Shown: positions 19,871-29,964 of the stretch, piece after piece
Numbering within the stretch: position 1 is the stretch's first letter
Layout: each line of letters opens with the position of its first letter
Assembly (NCBI RefSeq): GCF_019038415.1
Contig: NZ_JAFKRG010000010.1
Coordinates: forward strand, 1-64,000
DNA length: 64,000 nucleotides
Source: Synechococcus sp. CCY 9618
Lineage (GTDB): Bacteria > Cyanobacteriota > Cyanobacteriia > PCC-6307 > Cyanobiaceae
Direction: 5' to 3'
Made by a program: the position numbers and the translations under genes
Notes under the pieces: model-generated
What the model saw: the letters and a program-made list of their open reading frames with translations, nothing else
Told to the model about the DNA's origin: nothing
The model's database searches: none

Positions 19871-21091
19871 ATGGATCCCCGATCCGCCTATGTCCACATC
19901 CCCTTCTGCCACCGCCGTTGCTTCTACTGCGATTTCCCCGTGGTGCCCCTCGGAGACCGGGCCGACGGGAGTCGGTCCGGCTCGATTGCCGCCTACCTGG
20001 AGCTGCTGCAGCGGGAGATCGCCGCATCCCCCGGCGGGCCGCCGCTGGCCACGGTCTATTTCGGCGGGGGAACCCCCTCGATGCTCACCCCAGCCCAGGT
20101 GGGGGGATTGCTGGAGGCCCTCTCGCACCGCTTCGGCCTGGCCCCGGGAGCGGAGCTGAGCCTGGAGCTGGATCCGGCCAGCTTCGATGAGGCCCGCCTG
20201 GCGGGCTACCTGGCGGCGGGCATCAACCGGGTGAGCCTGGGGGGCCAGAGCTTCGACGACCGGGTGCTGGCCGACCTGGGCCGCCGCCATCGGGCTGCTG
20301 ACCTGGGCCAGGCCGCCGGCTGGCTGCGCCGGGCCCGATGCCGGGGCGAGCTGGCCAGCTGGAGCCTGGATCTGATCCAGGGCCTGCCGGGGCAGAGCGC
20401 GGCCCACTGGGAGGGCCAGCTGGACCAGGCCATCGCCCTGGAGCCCCCGCACCTGTCGGTGTACGACCTGATCGTCGAACCCGGCACGGTCTTCGAGCGG
20501 CGTCAGGAGCGGGGCGCACTCGCGCTGCCGCCGGAGGATCTGGCCGCCGATCTGATGGAGCGGACCTGGGCGCGGCTCACGGCCGCCGGCTACGGCCACT
20601 ACGAGATCTCCAATTACGCCCTGCCCGGCCACGCGTCGCGTCACAACCGCGTCTACTGGAGCGGCGCCGGCTGGTGGGGGTTCGGCATGGGCGCCACCGG
20701 GGCCCCCCGGGGCCGGCGGCGGGCCCATCCCCGGACCCGGGCCGGCTATGCCGCAGCCCTGGCGTCACCGGCGCCGCTGTCGGCCGATGACCAGGACGGG
20801 CCGCACTCCGAGGGAATGCCCTTCGATGAGTTGCTGCTGGTGGGCCTGCGCCGGCGGGAGGGGGTGAATCTGGGGGAACTGGCCCGCCGGCAGCGTCTGG
20901 ATCCGGCCCTGGTGGAGGACCTGCGCCGGCGGCTCAGGGATCAGGAGCAACGGGGCCTGCTGTGCATCGAAGGGCCCCGCTGGCGGCTGGCGGATCCGGC
21001 CGGGCTGGCCCTCAGCAATGGGGTGCTGCGGGAGATGCTGGCCTGGTGGGAGGAGCTGCAGGAGGCGCCGCAGGGGCCCGTTGCTCCCTGA
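19871..21091 (+). CDS. hemW: HemW-like radical SAM protein
   Basis: About 406 residues. [15 protein letters not shown] carries the radical SAM CX3CX2C motif, and [10 protein letters not shown] and [19 protein letters not shown] follow. True HemN has a fourth Cys immediately after (CxC); here it is Asp-Phe, which fits HemW, a heme-binding chaperone-like homologue. Starts are ATG 19871 or GTG 19868. It is divergent from the PIN/TRAM gene, and its last 80 bp overlap the 3' end of panB. Confidence 0.88.
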   Translation: MDPRSAYVHIPFCHRRCFYCDFPVVPLGDRADGSRSGSIAAYLELLQREIAASPGGPPLATVYFGGGTPSMLTPAQVGGLLEALSHRFGLAPGAELSLELDPASFDEARLAGYLAAGINRVSLGGQSFDDRVLADLGRRHRAADLGQAAGWLRRARCRGELASWSLDLIQGLPGQSAAHWEGQLDQAIALEPPHLSVYDLIVEPGTVFERRQERGALALPPEDLAADLMERTWARLTAAGYGHYEISNYALPGHASRHNRVYWSGAGWWGFGMGATGAPRGRRRAHPRTRAGYAAALASPAPLSADDQDGPHSEGMPFDELLLVGLRRREGVNLGELARRQRLDPALVEDLRRRLRDQEQRGLLCIEGPRWRLADPAGLALSNGVLREMLAWWEELQEAPQGPVAP

Positions 21092-21851
21092 CCCAGCGCC
21101 CCAGGGCCTCCCCGGCGATCGCCCGACCGTCCACCAGGGGCGGGCTGAAGGGCGGCTGGCGGCTGGTGAGCCCCAGCAGGTCGGCCGTCACCCGCACCTG
21201 GCCGTCGCAGCCGTCCCCGGCGCCGATGCCGATCACCGGAATCGCCAGGCGGAGGCTCAGCTCGGTGGCCAGCTCCGCCGGTATGTGCTCGAGCACCAGG
21301 GCGAAGCAGCCGGCCTCCTGCAGGGCGAGGGCCCGGCGCCGCAGCCGCTCCTGGCTGACCGGATCGCCGGCCTGACGGCGGTAGCCCAGCTGATGCACCG
21401 ACTGGGGCGTCAGCCCCAGGTGACCCATCACGGGGATGCCGCTGCGCACCATCCGATCGATCACGGCCAGGGTCTCGGGTTCGGCCCCCTCCAGCTTCAC
21501 CGCCACGGCGGGGGTTTCCTTCAGCACCCGGCCCGCCGCCGCCAGCGCCTCTTCCAGCCCGCACTGATAGGTCAGGAAGGGGAGGTCGCAGATCAGCAGA
21601 GGCGAACCGTTGGGCGCGGCTGCCGCCAGCCCCCGGCCGGCGGCGCGGCAGTGGTGCAGCATCTCCTCCAGGGTCACCGGCAGGGTGGTGGCGTGGCCGA
21701 GCACCGCCATCGCCAGGGAGTCCCCCACCAGCACCGCATCCACACCGGCGCCGGCCACCACCGCGGCGGACAGGGCGTCCCAGGCGGTAAGCACGGTGAT
21801 CGGCAGGCCCGCCTGCTTGCGCCGTGTCAGATCAGCGGGTCGCAGGGGCAC
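21012..21851 (-). CDS. panB: 3-methyl-2-oxobutanoate hydroxymethyltransferase PanB
   Basis: 279 residues from a GTG at 21851 ([12 protein letters not shown]). It converts ketoisovalerate plus methylene-THF to ketopantoate for pantothenate/CoA. It shows [20 protein letters not shown] with metal-binding Asp, [23 protein letters not shown] and [15 protein letters not shown]. An ATG at 21902 would add 17 residues but would fall inside the SRP RNA gene, so I prefer the GTG. The C-terminus is a Pro/Ala-rich tail encoded opposite the end of hemW. Confidence 0.9.
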   Translation of the reverse strand: MPLRPADLTRRKQAGLPITVLTAWDALSAAVVAGAGVDAVLVGDSLAMAVLGHATTLPVTLEEMLHHCRAAGRGLAAAAPNGSPLLICDLPFLTYQCGLEEALAAAGRVLKETPAVAVKLEGAEPETLAVIDRMVRSGIPVMGHLGLTPQSVHQLGYRRQAGDPVSQERLRRRALALQEAGCFALVLEHIPAELATELSLRLAIPVIGIGAGDGCDGQVRVTADLLGLTSRQPPFSPPLVDGRAIAGEALGRWVREQRAPAAPPAAPPTRPASPAAPHC

Positions 21852-21889
21852 GGCACAGGGTTCGCAGGGGCCATTGCTAGCATCACAGC

Positions 21890-21983
21890 GACTCGGACCC
21901 ACGCGGCTCTGACGCCCAAATCTGGTCAGGACCGGAAGGGAGCAGCCACACGGGATGCTCAGGGCAGGCGTGGACTCCGGGTC
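21890..21983 (+). ncRNA. ffs: 4.5S signal recognition particle RNA (small bacterial type)
   Basis: The signature GTCAGGACCGGAAGGGAGCA, the domain IV hairpin that binds Ffh, starts at 21925. Outer strands GACTCGGACCCACGC (21890-21904) and GCGTGGACTCCGGGTC (21968-21983) pair almost completely, giving the long hairpin and fixing the ends. A TAGCAT at 21878-21883 is a possible -10 element. It is divergent from panB and convergent with ftsZ. No Alu domain, as in the common ~95-nt form. Confidence 0.93.
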
Positions 21984-22019
21984 ACCCCATTTCCGGGCCC
22001 GCCCTTCTGAGCGGCGGCC

Positions 22020-23210
22020 TCAGTCGACCCGGTTCTGACGGTTGATCAGGAACGGCGGGATCATGGCTCCCCGCTCCTCGGCGGAGTGGGTGAGGTTGTC
22101 GGTGAACGTGGCCGTGCTGCGCTCCGGCCGGTAATGGCCGCCGCTCTCGAAGCCGGTGGCGATCACCGTCACGTGGATCTCGCCTTCGTAGGTCTCGTCC
22201 ACCACCGCGCCCACGATGATGTTGGCGTCCGGGTCGACCACGTCGTAGATGACCTCGGAGGCCGTGGTCATGTCTTCCAGGGTCATGTCCTTGCCGCCGC
22301 TGATGTTGATGACGCAGCCGTGGGCGCCATCGATGCGGGCGGATTCGAGCAGGGGGCTGCTCATGGCGGCCTGGGCCGCCTCGATGGCCCGGGAACGGCC
22401 GGAGCCCACCCCGATGCCCAGCAGGGCGGTGCCGGCGTCGGCCATGACCGAGCGGATGTCGGCGAAGTCGACATTCACCAGACCCGGCCTTGTGATGATG
22501 TCGGTGATGCCCTTGACGCCCATGCGCAGCACGTCGTCGGCGGCCCGGAAGGCCTCCTGAAGGGGAGCGCCGGCGATGGCATCCCGCAGCCGGTCGTTGG
22601 GGATGATGATCAGGGTGTCGACGTGCTCGGCCAGCCGGGCGATGCCTTCCTCCGCCTGGCGCAGTCGCTTGCGGCCCTCAAAGCCGAAGGGTTTGGTCAC
22701 GATGCCCACGGTGAGGGCGCCGCATTCCTTGGCCACCTCCGCCACGATCGGCGCCGCGCCGGTGCCCGTGCCGCCCCCCATGCCCGCGGCGATGAACACC
22801 AGATCGGCCCCTTCCAGGGACTGCTGCAGATCCGCCCTGGATTCCTCCGCGGCCTTCTGGCCGATCACCGGGTTGCCGCCGGCGCCGAGGCCGCGGGTGA
22901 GCTTCTGGCCCAGCTGGATGCGCTGGCCGGCCGCGGACTGCAGCAGGGCCTGGGCATCGGTGTTGAGCACCCGGTAGCCCACCCCTTTGAGATCGGTGGC
23001 AATCATCCGGTTCACTGCGTTGCTGCCGCCTCCCCCCACGCCGATCACTTCGATCCGTGCCGACTGGCTCGGAACGATGCCGTTGCTGCTGGGCGAGATC
23101 TGGCTCATCGCGTGGTGCTCCTGCGGGGACGAAAGATCGACGGTGGATGGGCGGTCCTGTTCGCGCGTCATCGCGGGAGGGGGTGTGTGGCCGTTGATCT
23201 GCGGCTGCAT
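22020..23210 (-). CDS. ftsZ: Cell division protein FtsZ
   Basis: A 396-residue tubulin-like GTPase that forms the division ring. It has [16 protein letters not shown], the tubulin signature [16 protein letters not shown], and [10 protein letters not shown] and [17 protein letters not shown], with the T7 loop Asp residues. An N-terminal extension of about 50 residues precedes the GTPase core; downstream Mets at 23171 and 23108 are alternative starts. The C-terminal tail is short and ends in [10 protein letters not shown]. It is the last gene of the ddl-ftsQ-ftsZ run. Confidence 0.96.
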   Translation of the reverse strand: MQPQINGHTPPPAMTREQDRPSTVDLSSPQEHHAMSQISPSSNGIVPSQSARIEVIGVGGGGSNAVNRMIATDLKGVGYRVLNTDAQALLQSAAGQRIQLGQKLTRGLGAGGNPVIGQKAAEESRADLQQSLEGADLVFIAAGMGGGTGTGAAPIVAEVAKECGALTVGIVTKPFGFEGRKRLRQAEEGIARLAEHVDTLIIIPNDRLRDAIAGAPLQEAFRAADDVLRMGVKGITDIITRPGLVNVDFADIRSVMADAGTALLGIGVGSGRSRAIEAAQAAMSSPLLESARIDGAHGCVINISGGKDMTLEDMTTASEVIYDVVDPDANIIVGAVVDETYEGEIHVTVIATGFESGGHYRPERSTATFTDNLTHSAEERGAMIPPFLINRQNRVD

Positions 23211-23323
23211 TATGTCGGTGGCCAGCTCAGCCGAAGTTGCGGATAGATCACATTGGACCGAATCGCTTCAGGGCGCAACGGCCTGTGAGGAATGTCTCGT
23301 CGGTCTCCTGTGGGCGGGATTGC

Positions 23324-24196
23324 TCACTGGGCCCCCGCCGGAGGCGTGGTGGGTCCGGCCGTCGCTCCAGGGGCCGCGGCCGGGGCGACGTCCTTGCCGG
23401 TGAGACTCAGTTCGGGCTGTTCGGGATCGCTCAGATCGATCAGCTGGGGCGGGGATCCCTTGATCCGGGCCGGCAGGGTGCGGCCGAGATGGGCGGCCAC
23501 CTCCAGGCGCCGGTTCAGGCGGGCGTCGGGGGGGCCGAGGCGAACCCGACCCAGCTGGGTGGTGACCAGCCAGAGGCTGCCGTCCGGCTCGAAGCGGATC
23601 TCCCGCAGCCCCGGTCCCAGCAGCTGCCGCTGTTTCAGCACCTGGGCCAGCACGGCCCGGTGGCGGGCGTTCCAGCCCACCACGAGCAAGGAGAGGTCCC
23701 CCTTGCTGCGCACCCCCTGGTGCTGGCGGATGCTGATCCAGTTGCCCAGCCCATCGACGAACCCCACCTCCGGACCGCGATCGGTGCGACGCTCGGCCCG
23801 GGCCACCGCCTCCCGGTCCTTGAGCTCCACCCGCAGCCGCGGCGGCAACATCAGGCGGCTCACCTTCACCTGCTCCACCGGCAGGGCTCCCATCAGGTCG
23901 CTGGCCACCTGGCGGGGCTGCAGCCCCATCAGGGGCTGGGGGAAGCGCAGGCCCGCCGCGTTGATCGCCTGGTCGCGACTGACCACGGCACTGCCGAGCA
24001 CCTCCACCTGGGCTGGCTCCCGCAGGGTCCAGCCCTGGCGCAGCAGCAGGTAGCCCAGACCGGCGGAAAGGCCGCTGAAGACCAGGATGCGCCACAGCTG
24101 ACGCAGCCGCTCGCCGCGGCGCTGCCGGCGCAGTTCCTTGCGGCGCAGGACCCCTGGAGGCAGCGGCGCTCCCGGGGGCTTGGGGGCCCGCTTCAC
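23324..24196 (-). CDS. ftsQ: Cell division protein FtsQ
   Basis: A 290-residue bitopic divisome protein. A basic cytoplasmic N-terminus (LRRKELRRQRRGERLRQL) and one helix (about 34-51) lead to the POTRA segment (VEVLGSAVVSRDQAINAAG) and the FtsQ domain (LRVELKDREAVARAE, VGFVDGLGNWI). The tail is Pro/Ala-rich. It starts with GTG at 24196, overlapping the previous gene's TGA (GTGA). It sits between ddl and ftsZ, the expected dcw-cluster order. Confidence 0.88.
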   Translation of the reverse strand: MKRAPKPPGAPLPPGVLRRKELRRQRRGERLRQLWRILVFSGLSAGLGYLLLRQGWTLREPAQVEVLGSAVVSRDQAINAAGLRFPQPLMGLQPRQVASDLMGALPVEQVKVSRLMLPPRLRVELKDREAVARAERRTDRGPEVGFVDGLGNWISIRQHQGVRSKGDLSLLVVGWNARHRAVLAQVLKQRQLLGPGLREIRFEPDGSLWLVTTQLGRVRLGPPDARLNRRLEVAAHLGRTLPARIKGSPPQLIDLSDPEQPELSLTGKDVAPAAAPGATAGPTTPPAGAQ

Positions 24197-24603
24197 AGCT
24201 CGCAGCGGGAACGGGCCATGAGTTCATCCATCCAGAGACGGGCCCGGCGGGCATCTGCGAAGGGCAGGTCGTCCTGCTGACCGCAGCCCACGAGACGCAG
24301 CCGGCAGGCCCCTTCGCTCTCTTCGGTGAGGGGGGCCTCGCCGGAGCTGAGGGAGAGCAGTTCCACCATCTCCAGCCGCTTGATGGTGAAGCAGCCCTCC
24401 GGCTGGAAGCTGCCGGCGACGAAGCGGCTCCAGCTCAGTTCGCCGTCCACCAGCCGGGCGGCGCCACAGCCATCCAGCTTGGCCAGTTCCGCACCGCTGG
24501 CCCATTCACGGAACAGGTGCTGCCGGCGCCGCTCGATCCAGCCGAGGGCCGCCAGGAGCACGAAGACCGCCAGCAGGGGCAGCCAGAGCAGGCCATGGAT
24601 CAT
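24193..24603 (-). CDS. Single-pass membrane protein between ddl and ftsQ, unknown
   Basis: A 136-residue protein whose ATG at 24603 overlaps the ddl stop (ATGA) and whose TGA overlaps the ftsQ GTG (GTGA). One helix at residues 4-22 ([18 protein letters not shown]) anchors a cytoplasmic or lumenal domain with four Cys. No family is recognised. Tight coupling on both sides suggests a role with cell-wall or division functions; this is inference from position only. Confidence 0.75.
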   Translation of the reverse strand: MIHGLLWLPLLAVFVLLAALGWIERRRQHLFREWASGAELAKLDGCGAARLVDGELSWSRFVAGSFQPEGCFTIKRLEMVELLSLSSGEAPLTEESEGACRLRLVGCGQQDDLPFADARRARLWMDELMARSRCEL

Positions 24604-25739
24604 GGCGCCGTTCCTTCCATTGACATCCGGGACTGCCATCCTCCCGCGCCCTGAACCAATTGATGCACCAGGTCCGGGAGTGGTAATCCACTGGCCTCCC
24701 ACAGCATGGGATACATGCTCTGGCTGGTGAAACCCGGCAGGGTGTTGATCTCGTTCAGCCAGAGGCTGTCCTCGGCGTCGTCATAGAAGAAGTCGACCCG
24801 GGCCAGTCCCCCGGCGGCCACCGCCCGGCAGGCGGCGAGGGCCATCGCCCGGGCCCGTTCGCTCACCGCGTCGCTCACCGCGGCGGGGATCACCGTCTGG
24901 CTGAGCCCTTCGCTGTATTTGGTGGTGTAGTCGTACCAGTCGGCGTCGAAGCGGATCTCACCCAGCACCGAGGCGCTCAGCCCGTCGCCGGGGCCCTCGG
25001 CCCGTTGCAGCACGGCGCACTCCAGTTCCCGTGCCTTCACCCCTCGCTCCACCACCAGGCGCCGGTCGAGATCGGCCGCCAGCGCAAGACCGGTCCGCAG
25101 GCCGGCCCGATCGGTGACCTTGCTGATGCCCACCGAGGAGCCCATGTTGGCCGGCTTGACGAAGCAGGGATAGCCGAGCTGGTGCTCGATCCTTTCCAGC
25201 AGCCCCTCCGGCCCCCCCCCGCCGTCCCCGGCCAGGTCGGCGGCCTGCACGCAGACGTAGGGCACCTGGGGCAGGCCAGCGGCGGCGAAGGCGGCTTTCA
25301 TGGCCTGCTTGTCCATGCCCAGGGCCGATCCCAGCACCCCGGAGCCCACGAAGGGCACCCCCATCAGGGTGAACAGCCCCTGGATCGTGCCGTCCTCCCC
25401 GTTGGGGCCATGCAGGACCGGAAACCACACCTCCACCTCCAGAGCTCCCTCGGGAAACCCCTGGAAGCCTCCCGACGCCGGCGAACCGGGCCGATCCTCA
25501 CTGTCGGCGGGCTGGCCCTTCTCCAGCACCGCTGCGGCCACAGCCTCGGGCCACCAGGTGCCGCGGCGGTCGATGTAGAAGCAGCTGACGCGGTAGCGCC
25601 CGCTGTTGGCGCCGCTGCGCAGCCCCCGCAGCACGGTGCGGGCGGAGAGGATCGAGACGGCGTGTTCGCCGGAGGCTCCACCGAACACCAGGCCGACGCG
25701 GGTGGGAACGGGAGCCATCGGCGCGGGAAAGAGCGCCAA
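24600..25739 (-). CDS. ddl: D-alanine--D-alanine ligase
   Basis: A 379-residue ATP-grasp enzyme that makes D-Ala-D-Ala for peptidoglycan. It shows [30 protein letters not shown], the phosphate loop [13 protein letters not shown], and ATP/Mg ligands in [15 protein letters not shown] at 25739 or 25718 could start it; the second gives [14 protein letters not shown]. Its stop is coupled to the downstream membrane gene. Confidence 0.95.
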   Translation of the reverse strand: MALFPAPMAPVPTRVGLVFGGASGEHAVSILSARTVLRGLRSGANSGRYRVSCFYIDRRGTWWPEAVAAAVLEKGQPADSEDRPGSPASGGFQGFPEGALEVEVWFPVLHGPNGEDGTIQGLFTLMGVPFVGSGVLGSALGMDKQAMKAAFAAAGLPQVPYVCVQAADLAGDGGGGPEGLLERIEHQLGYPCFVKPANMGSSVGISKVTDRAGLRTGLALAADLDRRLVVERGVKARELECAVLQRAEGPGDGLSASVLGEIRFDADWYDYTTKYSEGLSQTVIPAAVSDAVSERARAMALAACRAVAAGGLARVDFFYDDAEDSLWLNEINTLPGFTSQSMYPMLWEASGLPLPDLVHQLVQGAGGWQSRMSMEGTAP

Positions 25740-25744
25740 AGGTA

Positions 25745-27154
25745 TCAGCGAACCTCGCCCCGGCCCAGGGGACGGCCGCTGAGGGAGAACGGACGCACCG
25801 CCTCGATCACCACGTCCACCAGATCTCCCGGCCTGTGGAGACGGCCATCGCCGGGGTCGGCGGCGAAGAAGGTGAGGCGGTTGGTGCGGGTGCGGCCCAT
25901 CAGCTGGGAGGGATCCCGGGGATTGAGCCCTTCGGCCAGCACCTGCTCCCTACGGCCCAGGTAGCGGGCGCTGCGCTGCCCCGCCACCTTCTCCACCAGG
26001 GCGTTGATCTCCCGCAGCCGCTCCACCTTCACCGCCTCCGGCAGCTGGTCGGGCCAGTCGGCGGCGGGGGTGCCGGGCCGGGGGGAGTAGGCGGCGGTGT
26101 TGACCTGGTCGAAGCCGATCGCCTCGATCAGGTCGAGGGTGCGGCGGTACTGGGTGTCGGTCTCGCCCGGGAAGGCCACGATCACATCGGCGCTGATGGC
26201 CGCATCGGGGATCCGATCCCGGATGCGGTCGATGATCCGCCGGTAGCGCTCCACCGTGTAGCCCCGGGCCATGGCCCGCAGCACCTCATCGTCGCCGCTC
26301 TGGAAGGGGATGTGGAAGTGCTCGCAGACCCTGGGCAGGTCGGCGCAGGCATCGATCAGCCGGTCGGTGAAGTAGCGGGGGTGGCTGGTGGCGAAGCGGA
26401 TCCGCTCGATCCCGCGCACGTCGTGCACGGCGTGGAGCAGGTCGGTGAGGGTGTGGGCCCGGCGGCCCTCGCTGGTGATACCGGGCAGGTCGCGGCCGTA
26501 GGCATCGATGTTCTGCCCCAGCAGGGTGATCTCCCGGAAGCCCCGGGCCGCCAGCTCCGCCATCTCGGCGCGGATGGCCTCAGGGCGGCGGGACTGCTCC
26601 CGGCCCCGCACCGCTGGCACCACGCAGTAGGTGCAGTGCTCGTTGCAGCCGTAGATCACGTTCACCCAGGCGCAGACGGCGCTGTCCCGCCGGGCCGCGG
26701 TGATGTCCTCGAGGATGTGGTGCTCCTCGGTGGCCACCACCTGCTGGCCGTTCTCCACCCGGGTGAGCAGGGCTTCGAGCCGGTTGGCGTGCTGCGGGCC
26801 CATCACCAGATCCAGTTCCGGCACCCGGCGCAGCAGCGATTCCCCCTCCTGCTGGGCAACACAGCCCGCCACCACCAGGGTGAGGGCCGGGTTGATGCGC
26901 TTGCGCCGGGCCTGGCGGCCCAGATAGCTGTAGACCTTCTGCTCGGCGTTGTCGCGGATCGTGCAGGTGTTGTAGAGCACCAGATCGGCCGTGTGCTCGT
27001 CGCTGCCCGGGCGATAGCCCATGGCCTCGAGGATCCCGGCCATGCGCTCGGAATCCGCCTTGTTCATCTGGCAGCCGAAGGTGGTGATCCAGTAGCTGCC
27101 GCGCCGTGCCGAGGGCGCCTGGTCGGCCGGGGGGCCGGAAACGGTGGCTGTCAT
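25745..27154 (-). CDS. miaB: tRNA-2-methylthio-N6-dimethylallyladenosine synthase MiaB
   Basis: A 469-residue radical SAM methylthiotransferase modifying A37 of tRNAs reading UNN codons. The N-terminal UPF0004 domain carries cysteines in [26 protein letters not shown] and [10 protein letters not shown] for the auxiliary cluster. The radical SAM motif is [12 protein letters not shown]. The C-terminal TRAM domain is around [19 protein letters not shown]. The ATG at 27154 is the plausible start. It ends 6 bp before ddl. Confidence 0.95.
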   Translation of the reverse strand: MTATVSGPPADQAPSARRGSYWITTFGCQMNKADSERMAGILEAMGYRPGSDEHTADLVLYNTCTIRDNAEQKVYSYLGRQARRKRINPALTLVVAGCVAQQEGESLLRRVPELDLVMGPQHANRLEALLTRVENGQQVVATEEHHILEDITAARRDSAVCAWVNVIYGCNEHCTYCVVPAVRGREQSRRPEAIRAEMAELAARGFREITLLGQNIDAYGRDLPGITSEGRRAHTLTDLLHAVHDVRGIERIRFATSHPRYFTDRLIDACADLPRVCEHFHIPFQSGDDEVLRAMARGYTVERYRRIIDRIRDRIPDAAISADVIVAFPGETDTQYRRTLDLIEAIGFDQVNTAAYSPRPGTPAADWPDQLPEAVKVERLREINALVEKVAGQRSARYLGRREQVLAEGLNPRDPSQLMGRTRTNRLTFFAADPGDGRLHRPGDLVDVVIEAVRPFSLSGRPLGRGEVR

Positions 27155-27233
27155 GGGATCCAGTTTCCGCCATCGCCCCGCCGGCGCCAATGGGACAGCT
27201 GTGGCAGCGTGAGGATCCCGGCCCTTTCCTGGC

Positions 27234-28313
27234 ATGCGCTGCCGCCTGAGCCGCTTTCCCCTCACCAAAGTCGTCCCCCTGGCGATCAGCCGGGGCACCA
27301 CCGCCGCCGTGGAGCACCTGTTGCTGGAGGTGGAGCACGGGGGCCTCACGGGCCTGGGCGAGACCGGCGGCTTCGACACCGGCCACCGGGCCTACGCCAC
27401 CGACGCGCTGGCGACCGAACTGGAGGCCCTGCTGCCCCGGCTGGAGGCCCATGATCCGGAACCGCTCCAGGCCCTCGAGCCCCTGCTGGCGGGCCTCTCG
27501 CCGCCGGCCCGCTGCGCCGTGGACCTGGCCCTGCACGACTGGTGGGGCCAGCGGCTCGGCCAGCCCCTGCGGCGGATCTGGGGGCTCGACGACGGCGCCA
27601 TCAGCGCCACCAGCGTCACCCTCGGCCTGGGCAGCGAGACGGCCGTGCTGGAGCGGCTGGACCGCTGGTGGGCCCAGCTGCCCGCCAGCCGCATCAAGCT
27701 CAAGCTGGGCAGTCCGGAGGGAGTGGACCACGACCGCTCGTTGGTGCAGGCCGTGGCCGGCGCCCTGGAGCGGCGTCGCCAGAGCCACGGCATGGCCTTT
27801 GAGCTGCAGGTGGACGCCAACGGCGGCTGGAGCCTGGAGCAGGCCCGGCCGATGCTGGGCTGGCTGGCGGAGCAGGGGGTGGTGCTGGTGGAGCAGCCCC
27901 TGGCCCCCCTGGCGGATCCGGAGGCCGACAGCGCCGCCTTCGCGGCCCTCGAGCTGGACTGTCCCATCGCCCTGGTGGCGGATGAGAGCTGCTGGAACCT
28001 GGCCGATCTGGTGCGGCTCGCCCCCTATGTCGACGGGGTGAACATCAAGCTGCTGAAGAGCGGCGGCCTGAGTGAGGCCCTGCTGATGGCCCGGGCGGCC
28101 CGGCGCCTGGGCCTGGGGGTGATGCTGGGCTGCTACTCCGACAGCGCCCTGCTCAACGGGGCCGCCGCCCAGCTGCTGCCCCTGACGCGCTGGCCCGATC
28201 TCGACAGCCACCTCAACCTGGTGGACGATCCCTTCGAGGGACTGGGCCTGGACGGGGATCGGCTGGTGCCGCCGTTGGGTGCCGGGCTGGGGGTGAGTCT
28301 TGCTCGCCGCTGA
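27234..28313 (+). CDS. Enolase-superfamily epimerase (dipeptide epimerase / DgcA-like)
   Basis: A 359-residue muconate-lactonizing-subgroup enzyme. The KxK base is Lys145-Leu-Lys147 (RIKLKLG). Metal ligands are Asp184 (LQVDANGGW), Glu210 (VLVEQPL) and Asp240 (LVADESC). The second base is Lys262 (NIKLLKSGG). A C-terminal DxD (Asp312/Asp314 in PDLDSH) resembles the alpha-amino recognition motif of L-Ala-D/L-Glu epimerases. o-Succinylbenzoate synthase (MenC) is an alternative. It overlaps the next gene, a DUF1611 protein, by 14 bp. That pairing is also seen for DgcA (N-acetyl-D-glutamate racemase) and DgcN. Confidence 0.8.
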   Translation: MRCRLSRFPLTKVVPLAISRGTTAAVEHLLLEVEHGGLTGLGETGGFDTGHRAYATDALATELEALLPRLEAHDPEPLQALEPLLAGLSPPARCAVDLALHDWWGQRLGQPLRRIWGLDDGAISATSVTLGLGSETAVLERLDRWWAQLPASRIKLKLGSPEGVDHDRSLVQAVAGALERRRQSHGMAFELQVDANGGWSLEQARPMLGWLAEQGVVLVEQPLAPLADPEADSAAFAALELDCPIALVADESCWNLADLVRLAPYVDGVNIKLLKSGGLSEALLMARAARRLGLGVMLGCYSDSALLNGAAAQLLPLTRWPDLDSHLNLVDDPFEGLGLDGDRLVPPLGAGLGVSLARR

Positions 28314-29400
28314 TGCCCCGATCGTGCTGCTGCAGCACCGGGGCCTGGACAACCTGAGCGGCAAGACGGGCCTGGCGATGCTCCGCTACCGCCCCGGACC
28401 GATCGTGGCGGTGGTGGATCCGGTCCATGCGGGCGCCGACCTGCAGGCGGTCACCGGAATCAACCGGGCCGTTCCGGTGGTGGGGTCGCTGCCCGAGGCC
28501 CTGCCCTTCGCTCCGGCGGTGGCGGTGGTGGGCCTGGCCCCCTCGGGGGGCCGGCTGCCCGAGGACATGGCCGTGGATGTGGTCGCCGCCCTGGCGGCAG
28601 GACTCTCGCTGGCCAGCGGTCTGCACAGCCGCCTGGGGGACGATCCCGCCCTGGCCGCCCTGGTGCAGCCGGGCCGCTGGATCTGGGATCTGCGCCGGGA
28701 GCCGCCCGATCTGACCGTGGCCGCCGGGCGTGCCGCCGCGCTGCAGGGCCGCCGCCTGCTGGCGGTGGGCACCGACATGTCGGTGGGAAAGATGAGCGCC
28801 TGCCTGGAGCTGCATGCCGCGGCCCGACGCCGGGGGCTGGATGTCCGCTTCGTCGGCACCGGCCAGGCCGGCATCCTGATCAGTGGCTCCGGTGTCGCCC
28901 TTGACGCCGTGCGGGTGGACTACGCCGCCGGGGCCGTGGAGGCGGCGGTGCTGGCGGCGGCGGCCGCGGCGGGCCCCGCCACTCTGGTGCTGGTGGAAGG
29001 GCAGGGGTCCCTCTGCCACCCGGGCTCGAGCGCCACCCTGCCCCTGATCCGCGGCAGCCAGCCCACGGGTCTGCTGCTGGTGCACCGGGCCGGCCAGCGC
29101 ACGATCCAGCGGCTGGAGTCGATTCCCCTGCCGCCCCTGGATCAGCTGATCACCGCCCTTGAAGCCCTGGCGGCCCTGGCCCGGCCGGCGGAGCCGTTTC
29201 TGCCGCCCCCGCGGGTGGAGGCCATCGCCCTCAACACCGCCCACCTGGACGGGCCGGCGGCGGCGGCGGCCCTGGCGGCCACGGCGGCGGAAACGGGCCT
29301 GCCCTGCTGCGATCCGGTGCGCCAGGGCGGCGAGGGCCTGCTGGAGGCCCTCACCAGGAAGGGGGAAGGGTCGGGCCAGAAAAAAGACCCGACGCCGTAG
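28300..29400 (+). CDS. DUF1611 protein (DgcN-like, possible D-amino-acid N-acetyltransferase)
   Basis: A 366-residue protein. The N-terminal Rossmann-like part begins IVLLQHRGLDNLSGKTG. The C-terminal part has a P-loop-like motif, VGTDMSVGKMSACLEL (near residue 160), and LVEGQGSLCHPGSS. Both are typical of DUF1611. Members include DgcN, which N-acetylates D-glutamate in marine bacteria; whether this protein does so is untested. A TTG at 28300 is the first possible start after an in-frame stop at 28294 and is needed to keep the family N-terminus. Confidence 0.8.
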   Translation: MLAADAPIVLLQHRGLDNLSGKTGLAMLRYRPGPIVAVVDPVHAGADLQAVTGINRAVPVVGSLPEALPFAPAVAVVGLAPSGGRLPEDMAVDVVAALAAGLSLASGLHSRLGDDPALAALVQPGRWIWDLRREPPDLTVAAGRAAALQGRRLLAVGTDMSVGKMSACLELHAAARRRGLDVRFVGTGQAGILISGSGVALDAVRVDYAAGAVEAAVLAAAAAAGPATLVLVEGQGSLCHPGSSATLPLIRGSQPTGLLLVHRAGQRTIQRLESIPLPPLDQLITALEALAALARPAEPFLPPPRVEAIALNTAHLDGPAAAAALAATAAETGLPCCDPVRQGGEGLLEALTRKGEGSGQKKDPTP

Positions 29401-29414
29401 CGCCGGGCCTCAAG

Positions 29415-29488
29415 GGCGAGCGAGGGGACTCGAACCCCCGAATGGTGGCGCCACAAGCCACTGCCTTAACCACTTGGCGACGCCCGCC
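29415..29488 (-). tRNA. tRNA-His(GTG)
   Basis: The acceptor GCGGGCG pairs with CGCTCGC and the anticodon stem GTGGC/GCCAC encloses loop TTGTGGC, giving anticodon GTG. The discriminator is C73 (complement of 29415), and a G at the -1 position (29488) is templated, forming the G-1:C73 identity pair of histidine tRNAs. The T-arm reads GGGGGTTCGAGTCCCC. It lies antisense between the DUF1611 and DUF4359 genes. Confidence 0.95.
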
Positions 29489-29529
29489 GCGATCTTTGCC
29501 AATGTATCAAGCGAGCCTGCCGGCCCTCC

Positions 29530-29964
29530 TTGCCCCCCCCCTCCGCCACCACCCGCACCGTCTCCGGTCTGCTGGGTCTGGCCGCCGTGGCGGGCGGCCT
29601 GCTCGGTCTGGCCGTGACCAACCCCGGTCCCGCGGCCTTCGAGGAGTTCGCCGCCGAGAAACTCACCGAACTGGCCAGCGAGGAGCTCTGCCGCAGCGAT
29701 GGGCTGCCTCTGATGGCCCAACTGCTGATCCATCACTGCCCGGAGCTGGTGCGGTCCCAGCGCAAGGTGCTGGGCCGCCTTGCCCGCGAACATTCGCGCC
29801 GTTACAACTTCGGCCTGCTGAGCCTCTACCGCACCCGGCTGGGCGGTGAGCAGGTGCTGCCGACCTGGCGCATCCCCCGCTACGACGCCCTCACCCTGGC
29901 GGTGGCGGGCCACTTCCTGTTGCTCACCGCCGGAGAGAGCGAGTCCGGCAGCTCCACGCCATGA
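29530..29964 (+). CDS. DUF4359 membrane-anchored protein
   Basis: A 144-residue protein with one N-terminal helix (about 9-29, VSGLLGLAAVAGGLLGLAVT), then NPGPAAFEEFAAEKLTELA and RYNFGLLSLYRT, which match the cyanobacterial DUF4359 family. The function is unknown; the bulk is probably lumenal or periplasmic. The start is a TTG at 29530. Its stop overlaps the next gene's ATG (ATGA at 29961). Confidence 0.75.
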   Translation: MPPPSATTRTVSGLLGLAAVAGGLLGLAVTNPGPAAFEEFAAEKLTELASEELCRSDGLPLMAQLLIHHCPELVRSQRKVLGRLAREHSRRYNFGLLSLYRTRLGGEQVLPTWRIPRYDALTLAVAGHFLLLTAGESESGSSTP

